From: Tubiluchus corallicola | Lineage: Eukaryota > Priapulida > Priapulimorpha > Priapulimorphida > Tubiluchidae | Direction: 5' to 3' | NCBI GenBank assembly: GCA_030141605.1 | Contig: JAQGDQ010000245.1 | Span: 272,098-336,097 of the forward strand | Length of the DNA: 64,000 nt | Shown here: one piece after another, positions 50,160 through 62,661 of the stretch | How the letters are laid out: each line of letters begins with the position of its first letter | Position numbering within the stretch: the stretch's first letter is position 1 | Translations under genes and position numbers: made by a program | Notes under the pieces: model-generated | The model's database searches: none | Seen by the model: the letters and a program-made list of their open reading frames with translations, nothing else | What the model was told of the DNA's origin: nothing

Positions 50160-50525
50160 TTACAGCGTAACGAAACGTAACGTAACGTAACATAATGTAA
50201 CGGAACCAACCCAATCTAATCCAATCCAGTTCATCCCTGTCCAGTCCAGTTCAATCCATAGTTCTGTCCAGGACATACAGTCATATCCGCAGTCCAATCA
50301 AAACCAATTTTAATGGTGTATAGTCCTACCCCATCCAAACCACTCCACTTCGTACCTCTCTAATCAAATTCAACTGAGTTCAATCCAAGCTAGTTCGGCC
50401 ATTTCCAGTTCAATACATCCCAATGATATACTCAATTCGTGTCACTTCAATCCCGATTCCAATCGTATTCCAGTCTAGTACAATTCAGTCTGGTCCATGT
50501 CAAGCAAATCAATCTCAATCTCATT
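50160..50525 (+). repeat. Degenerate pentanucleotide-like tract (CGTAA then CCAAT/CCAGT)
   Basis: Begins with CGTAACGTAACGTAACATAA and passes into some 320 bases where CCAAT, TCCAGT, TTCAAT and similar five-base words recur (CCAATCCAGT, GTCCAGTCCAGTTCAATCCA). The pattern suggests an old, heavily mutated pentamer array just upstream of the receptor's first coding exon. Confidence 0.7.
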
Positions 50526-50674
50526 CTTCACCTTTATGTTAAGTGGTCCTACACTGTGTAACACTGGGTGTCGCAACATTCTGCTACTAGAATGTTTTGG
50601 ACGTTATCTTACAGCAAGACAGGAAATTCACACCCATTTAAATTTTTTCTGAATTTTGAAAACGTTTCTTGCAG

Positions 50675-50718
50675 ATGAAAGAGAAGAAGTTGCAGACGGA
50701 ATGACATGGCTGCTCTGA
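50675..50718 (+). promoter_or_regulatory. Two short upstream ORFs before the receptor start
   Basis: ATG at 50675 opens a nine-codon frame ending at TGA 50702-50704, two bases before the chosen ATG at 50706. ATG at 50701 opens a five-codon frame ending TGA at 50716-50718. Both precede or overlap the receptor start and could lower its translation. TTTCTTGCAG just before 50675 may be the acceptor of a non-coding 5' exon, so these ATGs would still be in the mRNA. Confidence 0.5.
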
Positions 50719-53700
50719 CAGATTGCTTATGGGAGTTGTTGAAATCATGCTCCTTAGTAAAGCGAAGATACGGCTCAAAGAAAATAGGATGGAACGACGT
50801 TACTTGCTGCACTTTGGTTTTTCTTTCAATTTTCGCCTTACTTCCTATAGCGTAAGTTTTTCAAACTTTATGAACTAAGCAGTGAATTTATGTAGTCATG
50901 TTTTTTAATGAAAAGACAACGAATGAAAAAGGAACAAAGAAATTAAAAAAACATGAATAAATCAGTGAAGGCGAACAAACAAACGAATGACTTTATGCAC
51001 ATGTACACACACGAAGAAGCGATACCAATAACTAATGAATGAGAAACGAAATGGACTGTTCGCGGATGGCAGAATAAATGAAAGAATGAATGAATTAATG
51101 AAAGAAAGGAACGAACGAACGAGCGAACGTACTGTGGGTACGAGAATGGAAAGACGGACAATCAACTGTCATGATATGAATGCTCTATAGCAAACGACGA
51201 AACAGTGCGTATGCAAGTCAGCAGAACCTGGATAGAATTTTCCATCATCTTGAACTTATTATTCGAAAATTAGTTAGGAGTTAGAGACTAGTCAGAATTG
51301 CACTTTTGTTTCACTAACATTGCGAACAATTTTACCAGGCCCGCGAGACACGACATCTCATCTTTGCTAAGCGCGTAAGTGACTCGATCAACGTTCACTG
51401 TTGTAATTCAATTTCATCTGAATGTATCGCTAGCAGAAACCTTACGCGTTTCAATTGGAAATGATCAACGATAATTGCTCGTTTAGTTAATTTCTATTTA
51501 AATATACGAGTTTGTTGTCAGAAGTTTAATGCCAATATAAATTTGAATTTTAAACCAGTAATGTCGCTGGGTAACACAAGGAAAATGCTCAAATGCATAA
51601 ATAAATTAGACTGTTCAATAAACGAAATTTATAAGGTGCTTGTCTCTTCAGCTAATTGAGCAATGGCGCCTATAAAATGAGTTTCTCGATTTACAGCATC
51701 ACAACAGCAATTAAAGGTTGGCAAGCCTGCCTCATAAGATAAATTGAATTTTGATTTGCGAATGACATACATGACAAATGTGATTTTGCTATACATACGT
51801 AACTGTAGTTGGTGAATAAAATTGCTCGCGTGTGTGTTTATTACGTAATGCACAAGTCAGTTAAAGTTTACGAATTAAAGAATCCTTGAAACCTGCTCTG
51901 ATTCATCTAGAAAATACTTATTTAATGCCCCCATTTTAATGTAACTTTAATCGAAATGACTTTTGTGGGATTTACTGCAATTTGTAGGGTAAACGAAAAG
52001 ACGATTTTCTTCCGAAACCCAAACAGTTATTCTTTGCTCTGGTTTTAACAACGTATGCTCCCTAATTAGATCAACAGCAGACATTTCGCAAAGCTACTCG
52101 TGGCTTTTGAGAATTGTCTGATGGCTTTCGGACGTTTTGGTTCCATTTTCTGAGTGATTTAATCCGAATGACTTGAGTGCAGTTTAATGAAGTCATCAGT
52201 GTCGTTCTCATTCCCGTCACGACTGGAGAATGAAGCCAAACTCGATTGCATTTAACAATTGAAGCCAGTAACTTCGTGTGGCTAGGCGATAAGGGTTACA
52301 TTAACAAACACAGATAGGGCACGTGTAGCTAATCAAATGCGTCAGTTAACACCGACAGCTTGTTAAGTTAAAAACATGAATATCTGTCAACGCAGTAAGA
52401 CAAACCATGTGTTAAGTTTTATAATCGTTGACAGGAGTTGTAAAAACTGCAGTATATACCACTAAATATAAACATTGCTTTAAGTGACATTTACCATGTT
52501 AGAGTAAGTTAAGGTCACGCGAACGAAATGTTCTGGTGCGTCAGTTTCGGTTTGCTAATGAGCAATTTACGATATATTTTCGTTCTAGGAAAACTTTGCT
52601 TGTCGGAATATGTACAGACATTGTAAAGCTGAGACTAACCAAACTTAGAAACTCGTAGTCCTCCAGGACAAACTGTACTATTATATATCTTAAGTGATCT
52701 GATGTTAATTTTTGTATTAAATGCTGATATAAGTCTTAATACCAATTCATATTTTAGTGAATTTGAGACTTCATTTTATTTGTTAAAACAAATGTATAAG
52801 TATATAATCATAAGTGAAAAATATAAGTTTGAAAAAATTATACTCATAATAGACAAGCTTACACTTTTGTAGTGAAGCTAAACAATAGGTTGATATGCGT
52901 TTGAAAATACATTTAGAACTAAAATGCAATTATATAGGCAATATTAACATATTCACCCCTTGACGTCTTTACCTAAATTTCCGTTACAAGTGTTTCAGTA
53001 ACAGAATAGTAGAAATATACTTGCTGCCAGTTTTCATTTGAAGGCTCTCGTTTTCTGATTGAAAGTCCACTCTATTTCCACATTCAATCATTCCGTCTGA
53101 GTGATAATGATAAACGATGACCTTTTGAAAACGGCAACGTCAGAATTTCTCAGTAATTGATACACGTTAAAAACTCAAAATCAATATGAGAAGCAAAATT
53201 AGATAAATTATTATCGGTACTGTCAGGCTTTATAGTGTCAGTTGCAATTTTATAATCCAGCAATAGATTATCCCTGTCATTATTCTGATGCAAATCTATC
53301 TTCAGAGTTTATAGTCTCATCATATTTATTGCTGCGTTCCTAAACTTAAAAGTTTATGATAATTTTTATATGTCAGGATGATTATTGAGGTTATAATAGT
53401 TTCACGACTAACAGTTTTATTTTTCCAACGAATGCCTGTTTAAAATGTGTACCGTTTCATTTTCATTTGCTTCTCCACACTACTCATTGCCAGAGCAAAT
53501 ATAGTATAGATGGCTGTAGCGGGATCGCAATTTTGCTTATTTTAATGATAATTTTGCAACATTAAAAAGCATCAACATTTTTGCACGCCGTGGTAAAGAA
53601 ATGGGGACAGCATGGCAAATTAAACGGCTTTACTGGTGGCCATCCAGCATGACCAAGCTCAGCGTTGCTTAACTTCAGTCGCTAAGCACACACTGTAGCA

Positions 53701-56700
53701 GTTCAGCTATTGACTTAGCAGGACGAAAGCGAAACCTCATCAGAACTAATAATGACGCGGCAACAAGAAATGCATTCATCAAATGCTTTGCGCAAAAGGC
53801 AAAACTAATTTTCCGTTTGTCGAATAATCGGTTATGACCATAATGTTCGTTATGACAGCTGAATTAAGTGGTAAGCCTTTGCGTGTGTCTTAAAGCTGTT
53901 CCAGCCGTGAAACTCATCTTCAACTATCTCTTGAGATATCCGACAAGTCCAAAGCGAAACATGCCAATTCTAAAAATTCGTTTCAGCGAATTAAATGTAG
54001 AGTTATGTTCACACAACTTCTAAAAACACAAACAGTGATGGCCCATCATTGTTTTTAAATTACTGTTACATAGGTTTGTGGTTTAAACACTGTGTGTTTC
54101 ACAGTATAAGAGTGAGCAACTAGCTTTTACGTTTGTAATTCTTTGCTATTATAAAGATATTTAGTTGTAATGCAGTTGTGGATACTGAAGAATACCGAAA
54201 TATTTTTTTTTCTGAAAGGCAGTAATAAACATACCGTAAATCGTCCATAGAGGATTATGCTATTAGAGAGTTGATGGGGACATAGCCTATACGTGTAAGA
54301 TCGCGGAAAGTTAATTGTATAAAATGACTACGACTATACATAAATGACTACTTACAGTTTAACACACACTGCGAGAAGGAATGTTTGGCGTCCTTCACTA
54401 CAGATGTTATGTAATTGGCCTAACATATGGCTATTAGATTGATTCATTAATTACTATAATATTAAAAGTAATAAGAGCTACTATTCTGTAAACGGTTAGT
54501 GGCTAAATGGAATAGTGTCTTGCGGTGACATAGAGAGTTATTGTGTAACAAAGAAATTGAAAATTGATTCCACGTCAAATAAATGACCCATTATGTATAT
54601 TTGACCGACTCCTGCGACCTGCTACAAAGTGAATCATTACAGGTTTTGTGTGGCAAGACTTGGTTTACAATTTATTATATCAGGATTGAAAATCGAAGTA
54701 AATGGAAGCCAGTAATTTCGCGAGCTGGCATTACGGTCTCTATCTCAATTTAATACTCTATAGCAAGCAAAATAGATAGAATTCGTGCAATATGGGAAGC
54801 TCAAACATGGAAGTTCATTTAAATGTAAACCATGTGCATAATAATCGGTCTAATTAGTGTAACATAAAATGTCATGATCGACAATATTTTTGTTTTACAA
54901 TCTGTATGCTTTTTTCATGTTTGTCATATCGTGTAAACCTATATGCTTTATCTACTATATGTAAAATGTATGCATCAATAGCTCAGCAGGACGAAAGCGA
55001 AACCTTATCAGAACTAATAATGACACGGCAACAGAAAATGCAGACAACATACTATTGTTAGGGAAGCTTGACTAGCATATTAGTCAAAGTTTTGGGGCAA
55101 AACTCACTCTATCTTCTGGGCGAATTAGCAAGAACAACAACTCAAATAAACCTTTAAGTAAACGTCAACATCAAGTAAACCATAAGACAAAAAAAAAATA
55201 ACAAATAGATTCAAGTAGAGCACAACAAGCCTACAGCTAGAAAACAATCACCTATAGATAAGCAGCCACTAAACACCTAGCAGAATTGCAAACAATTAAA
55301 CCGTAAAAGCCCACTTACAGTAGTAGAGCACCCGCGAGAATCAATGTAAAATCAAAATTGATATATAAGTAACACACTAAAGCCCAAATTAACCCAAGTT
55401 GCAGAATTTAGATATGTAACACTGGTAATAACATAAAATAACAACAAGTCCAACCCACAGAAGTCGATTTACTGCACTGTAAATAAATGATACGTAGCAG
55501 CGGGAAGGTTAAATTCTGATTCTGTACTAAGTTTTCTCTTTGTGTTGGTACTGTACTTTTCATTTATATAGATTATAGTGAAATTGCTTCTGAGGGTTCA
55601 GCTTGTTGTCACTTTTTGTTCCTACCAGTGGGAATTAACTCTTTAGTATAATATAAACAGTAGATGATTCCTAAAATGAAAAGCTGATTCCAGAAGAACT
55701 ACAATAATCTTGCTTAATTCGATGTCTTGACTAGTCATTATAAAGACAAAATTATCACTTTTATCGATTTTGGTATGGCAGAAAACGCTGGCAACATATT
55801 TTTAGTATTATTAAAAAATGTCAATCTGTCATCCTAATAACGTGGACATTTCATGACGAAGTGGATTTCGTCTTCGATTTGGTTAAGGCTACTGATTGCA
55901 AATTGGCTCACGCACAGGCTTATGGAACCAGTCAGATTTGATGGTCAATTTATAAGCGTTAATTCGTAAGTTTAGTATAGTATATAACAGCTTGCCTTGT
56001 GAGGTTAAATGATAAATAGTTTTCATAAATAAATGATAAATGATAAGTCGGTATTCTTTTAAACCTATGATACATCACGGTATGTTATTATAGTTTATGT
56101 GATGTTATTGTTTTTTGAGTTGTTGTTCTTACAAATTCGCCGTGAAGATGAAGTGATTTTTACACCGAAATTTACTATACTAGTCTTCTTAACAACAGCA
56201 TGTTGTCTGCATTTTCTATTCTTGTGTCATTATTAGTTCTGAATATGTGTACATATATAATCAGTTGAAATTAATGTAACATAAAACATCATGATTCATA
56301 ATCTTTTTTATATCTTGTATAGGCTTATGTATTTATACATTTTAAACTGTAATACTGTTTGAGGTGAACACAGAATATAATATCATTAAGTTTTGACGTT
56401 AATTATTTTTATAGAGTTTGTTTTCAGGTTGTGGCTTTTGTTACCTGGTACTGTGAGTTAATGAAAACGAAAGGTGGACAAATTTAAATATAACAATCAT
56501 CATGAAAGCAGGAATGTTACCTTCTCGTCCTGTTTTTATTTTTAGATTTGCAGTTCGACCGCAAGCCGCGTTAAGTGACATAACAGCATCAAGTAACACG
56601 ACTTCGGCATTATTGGAGGAAATTACAACGGGTTACGACAAGAGAATCATTCCTAAACCAGCATCTGGTATGTTCTGATGTTCTGATATTTACCTGAAAT

Positions 56701-57171
56701 ATGCTTGCTTGTACGCTTGCGTTTACAAAGGTAATACTAATATGTTTGTGTGACTATGCTCACGTCATTAATGAATTTGTACTTGTTCACCTGTTTACTC
56801 TACATGCAGATATGTGGACGTATTTTGTCCAGTGTTATTAAAACACAATGTCAGGGACCCTGCATGCAATGAAAGGTGCTCAGGGCTGTGCTGTGGTAGC
56901 AGAGTGTAGTGCAAGCTGTTACAGATACGCGACGGGTACATGTCCTGTTTGCAGTATCCTGCCGGGTCCTGGGTGTGTACTGTACGTCGTCTGAAACCAC
57001 ATGGGTGTTGGACACGAAAAGTCCACTACCTGTAGCTGTGTGACTGTTTACATTACACCCAGATCTAAAAAATGCACTACGGGTAGAGTATTTTCTTCCT
57101 AGTGTAAGCGCGATTTTATATATATACATATATAATATATGTATATATATATATATATATATAACCCGCGC

Positions 57172-57202
<31 letters not shown>

Positions 57203-59583
57203 CATACATACATACATACGTACGTACGTACGTACGTACGTACATACATACATATGTATATATATATATACATTTATGTTCATTCTAGGTCTATAGATAT
57301 TTAGTTTTGACATGTAACCAAGTCTGTGGCCTCAACAGCTACTAAAGGCTGTATTGAGTGGTCGTTTTCAATTCAAAATGTCCCGTATCACTTTATAACT
57401 TTAGTAATTATCCCAAAAATTATCCCACACTGTAAGCAAAAAAGAGAGGATTTGTACTCGCTCTAAGTCTGTGCCCATGTCTGTCTACTTATGATTGTGT
57501 TAAAGTCTATTCGAAAAAGTTAGTGTATGTAGTAATTCATTGCAATTATTGTGATAAGTTTTGACGCTTTGCTGGATAGATTAGATAACTTGCCGAATTA
57601 AAGCTGTGTCTTCGCTGGGGGGGGGGGACGCTTCAACCTAAATATGGAGCCCATTTATGCTGAAAAGTCTCATTGAGCAGATCGATACTAATTCCTTGCA
57701 AAATTGTTGTAAAAATACAGGAAACACCAACGGACATTATTCGAAAAAGGCTACAAGTTTATTGCAAATATTTGTGCAACAAAATATTTGCAACAAAATT
57801 ATTTATACAAAATGGATAACTCAATTTTGTTATTTTAAAACCACTAAATTGTCAGCCTTCCATATTATTTAAAATTATTTATTACAGTATTTAATTTTAA
57901 AGAAAATATTAAATTTTCACCATTCAGTATTTGTCCATGAGCGCTAACGTCCATAACAATTCCAGGTGGACCTGTAGTCGTCACTGTCGACATCTATGTA
58001 AGAAGTATTTCTTCTGTAGACGAAATCTCAATGGTATGTACATCCTACCAAGTAATTTTATTTGTGTAACATTGCAGTTTATTGTCTTTATTGATTCTAT
58101 CACAAAGCGCGGAATACAGCGCCTCATAATTCATTGCTGCAGTGGATATTTGAAATAATTTGAGGAGATTTCTGAACGTCCCTGTAGTACTGACGCACAG
58201 TGGTATTGCATAAAAGATGGATATGAGGAAAATTCTAAAATTTATTTAGTGCACAGACACAATGTAATTCTGGTCCTCTAAGTACAGTAGAATCCACGTA
58301 ACCGCCATCTAACTAAATGTAGTTGCCTAACTTTAGTTTGTCCAATGATAAACCAAAGGCGACAATGTAAATTTTTTGAAAAGCATGTGAATTAACATCC
58401 ATCCCTATTGCATTGATGCTTGAGAAATAGAGTTGGAGTAATCGAACATAAAAAATTGGTAGAATCTTGAATTTCAGAGATTGGTGGAAAGATTCATTTG
58501 GAATGTGCGAATGCTGTTAGAAAAACTATGGCAGTTTAGGCCAATTTTGAAACATTTCTGCTTGTTACCTTTCAAGGCAGGCTAAGTGTAGTAAAGCTAA
58601 CCATCGCGTTTACAATTGCAGCGATACGATACAGACCTCGTTGTTCGTCAGGTGTGGACCGACTCTCGACTTTCCTTCACCCTTCCACCGGGCGTTCCAG
58701 AAGATTCGTATGTCGTTGGGGGGACGTTCATGGCGGATAAAATCTGGGCATCTGACTTGTTCTTTTCAAACTCCAAGAAAGCCTACACCCACGACATAAC
58801 CCAGGAAAATGTTCTACTATGGATGTGGCATAATGGAACAGTCATGTATAATGTCAGGTAGGGCTACAATGTTACGAGAGAAGCGTAATTATTAATCTTA
58901 ATTTTATCATGACTAAGTTATTTTGCATTTTATCTTTCAGTATAAAGTATTATAATTTTGCATTAAAAGTAACATTAATTTACTTAGCACTTTGCACTGG
59001 ATATTTTGGCCTTCCTCATCTCTGTATTTTACAAGTTTTCTTCCTGAATGGAGTCCAGTTTAATTTGTTAATTGGTATTTCTTTTTCCTTTCTTAAATTT
59101 ATGCTGTTTTACTACTGCGTGTTCAATTATTATTATAATTGATTGTATTATGGTGTGTTTGACAAATTGTCACAATTGGCACAATAGACTGAAATAAAAT
59201 TTGCAAAAATTTTATACGACTTTGCAACATTAGTTTTTATAAGTGTCATGTCAATCAAAATAAGTACCAAATTAATTTGTCACTGTTATGTTCTCAGTTA
59301 TGTACAAGGGTCCACATAGTTAAGTCAAAAATGATACCTATTCGTGATACACGAATACCGTTTGCATAACATAATGTACATTTTTTGCTTATTTAATCTG
59401 TTTTTCGCTCTTGCAGTATCCAGAATATCTGTATGATTGCCGTAGAGGAAATCTCAACTTTATGATCAATACTATGGAATATCTAATTTGTTTATTTCAG
59501 AGTTTCTTCAACATTTATGTGCCAAATGGATCTAGTGGACTATCCCTTTGACACGCAGAGGTGCATCATGCAATTGGGTAGCT
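50706..59583 (+). CDS. Cys-loop ligand-gated ion channel subunit (glycine/glutamate/GABA-type), 5' part of gene
   Basis: Membrane receptor subunit of the pentameric ligand-gated family. Exons: 50706-50851, 56546-56667, 57966-58033, 58622-58857, 59501-59583. Phases agree across all joins (GC|A, G|GT, 0, AG|A) and give 218 residues. Residues 34-48 ([15 protein letters not shown]) are a signal-peptide core preceded by an unusually long N-terminal region. Then follow the alpha-helix [79 protein letters not shown] and the signature Cys-loop C198-x13-C212 with YPFDTQRC. N-glycosylation sites: NTT (66-68) and NGT. The YDKR-I-P start and DLFFSN-K-A favour the anion-channel branch (GluCl, GlyR, GABA-like). 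The pore helix that would prove this lies beyond the window, so ligand and ion choice stay open. Confidence 0.93.
51057..51135 (+). repeat. (GAAT/GAAC)n tetranucleotide repeat
   Basis: Imperfect GAATGAAT, then AACGAACGAACGAGCGAACG, in receptor intron 1. Confidence 0.85.
53633..53681 (-). repeat. 5S rRNA-like segment
   Basis: On the minus strand the sequence reads CTGAAGTTAAGCAACGCTGA, then GCTTGGTCATGCTGGATGG and CCACC. This parallels the internal control region of animal 5S rRNA (GAAG(T/C)TAAGCA..., box C TTGGATGGG). Only the middle of the gene is recognisable, so it is a pseudogene or the head of a 5S-derived SINE, not a working 5S gene. Confidence 0.6.
53714..53773 (+). repeat. Dispersed repeat, copy 1
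   Basis: About 60 bases nearly identical to 54982-55042, sharing AGCAGGACGAAAGCGAAACC and CAGAACTAATAATGAC. It lies immediately beside the 5S-like segment. Confidence 0.85.
54832..56325 (+). repeat. Diverged duplicate pair in receptor intron 1
   Basis: About 54832-54910 and about 56244-56322 share an AATGTAACATAAAA-like core, (A/T)CATGAT, and a following T-rich stretch with GTGTACA/GTGCATA before it. The intervening sequence is not obviously repeated. Possibly two old copies of one element. Confidence 0.5.
54982..55042 (+). repeat. Dispersed repeat, copy 2
   Basis: Same unit as 53714-53773, with about five or six differences. Just upstream it reads AATAGCTCAGCAGG, which matches the RNA polymerase III A box (TRGCNNAGYNGG). 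No B box was found downstream. Possibly a SINE family of this genome. Confidence 0.8.
57115..57292. repeat. Compound microsatellite (TA)n-(TACA)n-(CGTA)n-(TACA)n-(TA)n
   Basis: Roughly 175 bases in receptor intron 2: an AT run, about 13 TACA units, about seven self-complementary GTAC/CGTA units, more TACA, then AT. The GTAC centre is palindromic and the whole tract can fold on itself. Confidence 0.95.
57616..57629 (+). repeat. Short poly-G run
   Basis: A run of about ten G residues, unusual in this AT-rich sequence, within receptor intron 2. It could also be a sequencing-length artefact. Confidence 0.7.
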
Positions 59584-60088
59584 GTAAGTATGCTTGTCTT
59601 TCTTGAAAATGGATCTTCCAAGTGTCTTTTTACAGAATCAGCCCCAGCGGCCATGCTGCTTTTTTGCGTTGTTTGGTTTCACATGCCGTCTTACTTTGAT
59701 GGACAATAAAAATTAGAAGAAAAACTTAGTCTAGTGGTGTGTCCAATCGGTTTCGGCCATTTATAAATATTGACTATTTATCACTCAATGGGCTCGATAA
59801 AATATGTTTGCTTTATTTTCTGCCTGTTTTTTATGTCATCATGCAGAATTCTCCCATGTAGAACGGCCGTTAATTAATGAAAAAGCAGGCGAAACTTTAG
59901 GAAAGTTTTGAGAATGAAATACTTGGTCTCAGGTGTTACTCTCCTCGGCTACAATACGTAGTGAGAACCCGTCTCCAAAATGTGTGACGTCATAGAGCCA
60001 ATCAGGTGGTAGTTGCAGAATTCCCCATTTTCATTGGTGATGCTTGCGCATGCGCAGTGTTCCTTAAATATATATCAATAAACGGTTA

Positions 60089-60597
60089 GTGATACCTCGA
60101 GATACGAAATTAATTCGTTCCGGAGGGGCCTTCGTATCTTAGAATTTTCCTATTATGACACAAAATTACCCTATAAGTCGCGTAATTCGTTACAGACCCC
60201 CCCCCGAAAACAGTCGTATAAAGTGTAAATATTGTATACCCACCCGAAAGAAATATGTACGTTAATGCAACATGATCATTTACATAAATGTTAAAAAAAC
60301 AATGAGAAAATAATAAAATCAATGAATAATAATAATAAATGTTGTTACGAATAATGTCACTTTACCTTTCGAGTCCGCGAATGTGCAAGATAAGAGCACT
60401 ACAAAGCGTTCACGTGCAAAGCATTCACGTGATGCTACGAAACGCATTATGGGAGGACCGCTGTCGGGCGGCACTTTCGATTTTCGTTTTCCTATCTTGA
60501 ATACTTTTTCGTTAAATGGGACGGAAATTTCTTCGAAGCCCGATTCGTATTCTGAATTTTTCATATAATAAGGTTTTCGAAAGTCGAGGTTCCACTG
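60089..60597. mobile_element. Tigger/pogo-like MITE
   Basis: The left end GTGATACCTCGAGATACGAA and the right end, read on the minus strand, CAGTGGAACCTCGACTTTCGAA are imperfect terminal inverted repeats, each flanked by TA. The first two bases (CA) of the left end appear lost. The phrase C-x-GTGGxACCTCG is typical of pogo/Tigger-type elements. 509 bases without transposase; it lies downstream of the last receptor exon in the window. Confidence 0.8.
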
Positions 60598-60737
60598 TAT
60601 ATTGTTATCTATAGGCTGTCAGAATCCCAGCCATTAATTTTATCGCATGACTGCATTATTCTGTCAATATGCCATATATCATCGTAGTTGTTTCAAAGAA
60701 TTTTGGCAGCCACGAAACAAACATACACACGCATATG

Positions 60738-60885
60738 TTCCTACACCAAACGGAAAAACAAACGAACAAACAAAAAACAAACAAAGCGAGCAAGCGACAG
60801 GCGAACGGACAAACAAGCGATGAGCGGGCGGGCAGACAGACGGATGGACGGACGAACGAACTAAGAAACAAACAAACTGAAAACA
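60738..60885 (+). repeat. Degenerate tetranucleotide tract (AAAC/GAAC/GGAC)
   Basis: AACAAACGAACAAAC changes gradually to GGCGAACGGACAAACAAGCG and GACGGATGGACGGACGAACG. An old (NAAC)n-type array with drift; the long frames across it are artefacts. Confidence 0.85.
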
Positions 60886-62550
60886 AATTTTCATTTTTGG
60901 GTTAAGATGTCTGGTACGGTGATGAGTTAGACAAAGCCTGTTACTTTGTATTTGGTTATAAAAGTCTGTCGTAAGCACCTTAATTTGCAAATTTAACAGA
61001 TGCTGATTGGTAAAAACGCATTCGATGGGAGCGTATAACTGCAACGAATTAATTAGCCTCTGGCTTAATTAAACTTTGCATGATTGATGACTATGCCTTA
61101 CCAAGCTGCAACTATAATTAAATCGCTGGATTAATTAAAATTTGTGCAGCATACTATAGAGTTTGTGCCATGCGCATCAGACCTAGTAGCTTTATAAAAG
61201 TTCTACCGTAACTGCGCGTCAAATTGAAAATAATCCAAAACCAAATCAGGATTATAAAAGCACACTTGACTCTGTTTGATGATGTCACTTGATTGCTGAA
61301 TGTTCATGCGATCATTCACGTTCTTATGTCAATTCTTCAATCACTATTAAGAGTCGGCCTAAGACGTTGAATTAGACTAAGCACACAGTATCCCCGGCCA
61401 CATAAACGCACAATTCAACTGAATGAATTATTTGGCTTCCGTCTATAAGGATACATTTCGTCGATTTCCTGTGGGAATCGGGACACGACTGAGTGTAAGT
61501 AATAACTGGATTAGATAGCGAGAAAATTCTCCTTTCCGGAGTTGCAAGGCAGCATAGATGAATCCACCCCAATGACGCATTAATGATGTGAAACGCATTG
61601 GAATTCACAGTTAAGACAGTAGACTCATCCACAAATAACATACTAGCACAAAAAATCGTTTAAGAACACGTGTGACGTGTGACAGATTTTAATGAAGCGT
61701 GGTCGATTAATCTAATTCTTATGATTATGTTTTAGTTGTGAATCCTAGTTGGGCGTTTATTTACTTAATCAGCTAATCATAATTTACAGTCATGATAGTT
61801 AGTCATTTGGTAATAACAAGGGAATACAGTTTTTTTGTAAGAACCAGTGCGAAGCAGCCCACCCCGGACCACAGAACCTCTTACTTGAGTCCCTGAATTC
61901 TGTAAATATTTCTATTCAAAATTCTTAAAGCCAAGGGGATCCTGTCAGGAAACGAATTGCGTTGTCAGTAATCTGTAGCAAACAGTTGATTTTTTTCAAG
62001 TTTCTATCACTGAAAGTTCAAAGCAGCGAATTCTGAGAGTAGAGAAAACAAACAAACAACAACAACAATATTGAAGAAATAACAAGTTTTAGGTAGCATA
62101 CTGTACAATATGTTAGAGAAATTGTTTCAGCAGCTTTTGCAACAGTTACCAGGAATAGCGTTTTACAAATGTTTGCAAATGTAGCACTTTACATAAATGG
62201 AATAGTCTATTGTAATGACATAAACGCAAAAAATCGAGAAGATCAGAAATTGTTTTATGACGCAGGAGGTCATAAACAATTTTGCAGCATAATAATACAA
62301 AGAAATCGCATGCTTACAATAAAGTATCGCACGCCGGGGAGCTACATGCTGGATATAATTTCGACGGTTTTCTCCAAATAGACAATAAATGGGAATATAT
62401 TAGTCACTTGCAAAATTTAATGTGCTGTCAGACTGTAAGCAATAAACTATTGATGGCAGGTTTACAATGATGTCTGTTACTATTGCGTGACACACTGACA
62501 ATCGATAATCAATCGTAAATGTATTATTGGATACAACTGTTTGGTTGTCA
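60886..62550. other. Presumed receptor intron or intergenic sequence
   Basis: I looked for the next channel exon (after MQLGS, normally a GY/FGY... and the first membrane helix) and did not find it. AT-rich sequence without supported genes. Confidence 0.4.
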
Positions 62551-62575
62551 GAGAGGGAAGAGAGACAGAGAGGGA

Positions 62576-62657
<82 letters not shown>
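62551..62657 (-). repeat. (TC)n tract at the LINE 3' end
   Basis: About 78 bases of pure GA on the plus strand, plus an imperfect part. On the LINE's own strand this is (TC)n directly after its 3' untranslated region, so it may be the element's tail or a microsatellite grown from it. Confidence 0.9.

Positions 62658-62661
<4 letters not shown>

Noticed and set aside
53720-53745. Hammerhead-ribozyme-like core (CTGATGAG and CGAAAC) in the dispersed repeat
   Set aside because: CTGATGAG occurs on the minus strand but CGAAAC on the plus strand. A hammerhead needs both on the same strand in order, so no core can form.
59400-59465. Alternative receptor exon (TTGCAG then a frame containing AVEEISTL, similar to SVDEISM)
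   Set aside because: The frame meets a stop at once, has no donor and does not fit the receptor phases; similarity to exon 3 is short enough to be chance.
60656-61044. Cysteine/phenylalanine-rich frames on the minus strand, 76-121 codons
   Set aside because: They run through the degenerate tetranucleotide tract and carry no motif or splice support.
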